Of a stretch of 7,037 bases of DNA, positions 5,746 through 7,037 are shown one piece after another (within the stretch, counting starts at the first letter, position 1; the number at the start of each line of letters is the position of its first letter). Origin of the DNA: CAWELS01 sp964468205 (GTDB taxonomy: Bacteria > Acidobacteriota > Terriglobia > Bryobacterales > Bryobacteraceae); assembly GCA_964468205.1 (NCBI GenBank), contig CAYXVG010000143.1, positions 1-7,037 of the forward strand, in the 5' to 3' direction. Made by a program: the position numbers and the translations under genes. The notes beneath the pieces are model-generated. The model did not search any database. It was given only the letters and a program-made list of their open reading frames with translations, and was not told the origin of the DNA.

Positions 5746-7037
5746 ACTTCGGCCGGGGCCGGGTCAGAATCGTCATAGTGCTTGCTTCCCGGATCCTCCG
5801 GGTCGATAGACGGGGAATGCACAGCGCTTTTTCGTTCCACAATGGCGAATACCGAGGGGATGGCAAACAGCGTCGCCACGATGGACGAGATCAGGCCTCC
5901 AATGACCGCGATCGCCAGTGGCGCTGTCTGCCCCCCGCCCAACGCCATTGGGGTCATGCCGCTGACCATGACGATGGTTGTCATCAGGATGGGCCGCAGG
6001 CGCGTACGCGAGGCCTCGACGGCCGCTTCGGTCGACGACTTCCCTTCACGCCGATACTGGTCGGCAAACGTGCAGAGCAAGATCGAGTTTGCCACCGAGA
6101 TGCCGATGGCCATCATGGCCCCCATGAACGACTGAATGTTCAGGGTTGTTCCGGTCAGCAAGAGAGCGATACTGACTCCTGAAAGCACGGCCGGAATCGC
6201 CATGATGATGGCGAAGGCGATGCGAAGCGACTGGAAGTAAGCCGCCAGCAGAATGAAGACGGCCACGACCGCCAATCCCAGGCCGAGCTGCAGATTTTCA
6301 ATCATGAGGTTCATCGGCGCCACTTGGCCCCGAACACTGACCGTCACACCGCGAGGCGGCTCGGGCAGCGTCTCCAACGCCGAGGAGATCTCTGACGCCG
6401 CCGCGGCCAGGTCCGTACCCGAAACGTTGGCAGTGACCGTGATCATCCGTTGCATGTTGATGCGGTGATACTCGCCATAAGCGTCTGCTTCCACAATACT
6501 GGCCACGTCGCGCAGCAAGGTCGGCGTGCCATTCGTGGCCTTTACGGGCACGCTCGCGATGTCGTCAATCGAAGTGATTCTGGACTGTGGAAGTTCCACC
6601 TGCACCTGATAGGCAATGCCGCTCCTGGGATCGGCCCAGTAGACCGGCGTGGTGAACCGGCTGGACCAGGTCGCCGGCGCGAGAGCCCGCCCCACGTCAG
6701 CAACCGTCACGCCGAGCTGCCCGGCGCGCTCGCGGTCCACTCGGACATCCAAGGTCGGGTAATCCAAAAGCTCGCCCAGTTGTACGTCGCGGAGGGAGCC
6801 GATCTCCCGCAGTTTCTCCACGATCGAATCCGCATAGCCGCGATTGGCCGCCAGATCGGGGCTGGCCACCGCGACCTGAACCGGCGTGGGCGCCCCAAAG
6901 CTCATGACCTGGCTAGGGAGGTCAGCCGCTTCGAACGTGACTCGGGAACCGGGCGCGATCTCGGGGAGGCGCTGCCGCAGGCTTTCCTGGACGTCGGCCG
7001 TGGAAATGCCCGCCTCTTCGTTGAGGTCGACCAGCAT
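5742..7037 (-). CDS. RND efflux permease, C-terminal half (5' partial)
   Basis: The last 431 residues of an AcrB/MexB/CzcA-superfamily inner-membrane pump; a full protein is ~1000-1050 residues, so the gene begins right of the window and the Met at the edge is internal. Residues 1-240 belong to the periplasmic porter/docking region, including the family-like LDVRVDRERAGQLGVTVADV segment (96-115). Five membrane helices follow at about 251-268, 272-296, 303-325, 348-366 and 372-400, with SFMGAMMAIGISVANSILL (303-321), RLRPILMTT (346-354) and GMTPMALGGG (360-369), all hallmarks of TM9-TM12. An acidic tail (408-430) ends the protein. The proton-relay Asp pair in TM4 lies off-window, so drug-type and metal-type pumps cannot be separated. 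Its stop overlaps the adaptor start as ATGA. As the first visible gene of the run, its promoter is off-window. Confidence 0.95.
   Translation of the reverse strand: MLVDLNEEAGISTADVQESLRQRLPEIAPGSRVTFEAADLPSQVMSFGAPTPVQVAVASPDLAANRGYADSIVEKLREIGSLRDVQLGELLDYPTLDVRVDRERAGQLGVTVADVGRALAPATWSSRFTTPVYWADPRSGIAYQVQVELPQSRITSIDDIASVPVKATNGTPTLLRDVASIVEADAYGEYHRINMQRMITVTANVSGTDLAAAASEISSALETLPEPPRGVTVSVRGQVAPMNLMIENLQLGLGLAVVAVFILLAAYFQSLRIAFAIIMAIPAVLSGVSIALLLTGTTLNIQSFMGAMMAIGISVANSILLCTFADQYRREGKSSTEAAVEASRTRLRPILMTTIVMVSGMTPMALGGGQTAPLAIAVIGGLISSIVATLFAIPSVFAIVERKSAVHSPSIDPEDPGSKHYDDSDPAPAEV

Overview
The window is GC-rich chromosomal DNA from a Gram-negative type of bacterium: it encodes an RND efflux pump, a Tat-type lipoprotein signal and several exported envelope proteins. 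The mix of a GH127 glycosidase, a DSGG-repeat DUF4097 protein, DoxX and a high-GC genome is reminiscent of Acidobacteriota (Bryobacterales/Solibacter-like), but that placement is impression only; no rRNA or marker gene is present.

Layout. (1) 2-607, plus strand: the C-terminal end of a GH127/DUF1680-type glycosidase whose start lies left of the window; a 27-bp tandem duplication sits at the very edge. (2) 610-1485, minus strand: a secreted DUF4097-type repeat protein, convergent with the glycosidase and only 2 nt from it, starting at TTG behind a strong Shine-Dalgarno. (3) 1486-2022: a gene-poor gap with an ECF-like promoter candidate, two sizeable inverted repeats and one short hairpin. (4) 2023-7037, minus strand: a six-gene run that is probably one operon. 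In transcription order it holds an RND efflux permease (C-terminal 431 residues only), its periplasmic adaptor, a Tat-lipoprotein hemerythrin, a single-domain ChrA-type transporter, an exported peroxiredoxin-like/cytochrome c fusion, and a DoxX-family membrane protein. Two junctions are ATGA overlaps and the other gaps are 15-35 nt.

Working together (inference): the six-gene run looks like an envelope module coupling export (RND pump, CHR transporter) with periplasmic redox and oxygen handling (diiron hemerythrin, thiol/haem fusion, quinone-linked DoxX). A role in metal, oxyanion or oxidative stress is plausible, but no substrate can be read from the sequence. The most unusual parts are the peroxiredoxin-cytochrome fusion lacking an obvious distal Met haem ligand, the ChrA ending after one domain, and the lipid-anchored hemerythrin placed between pump and transporter.
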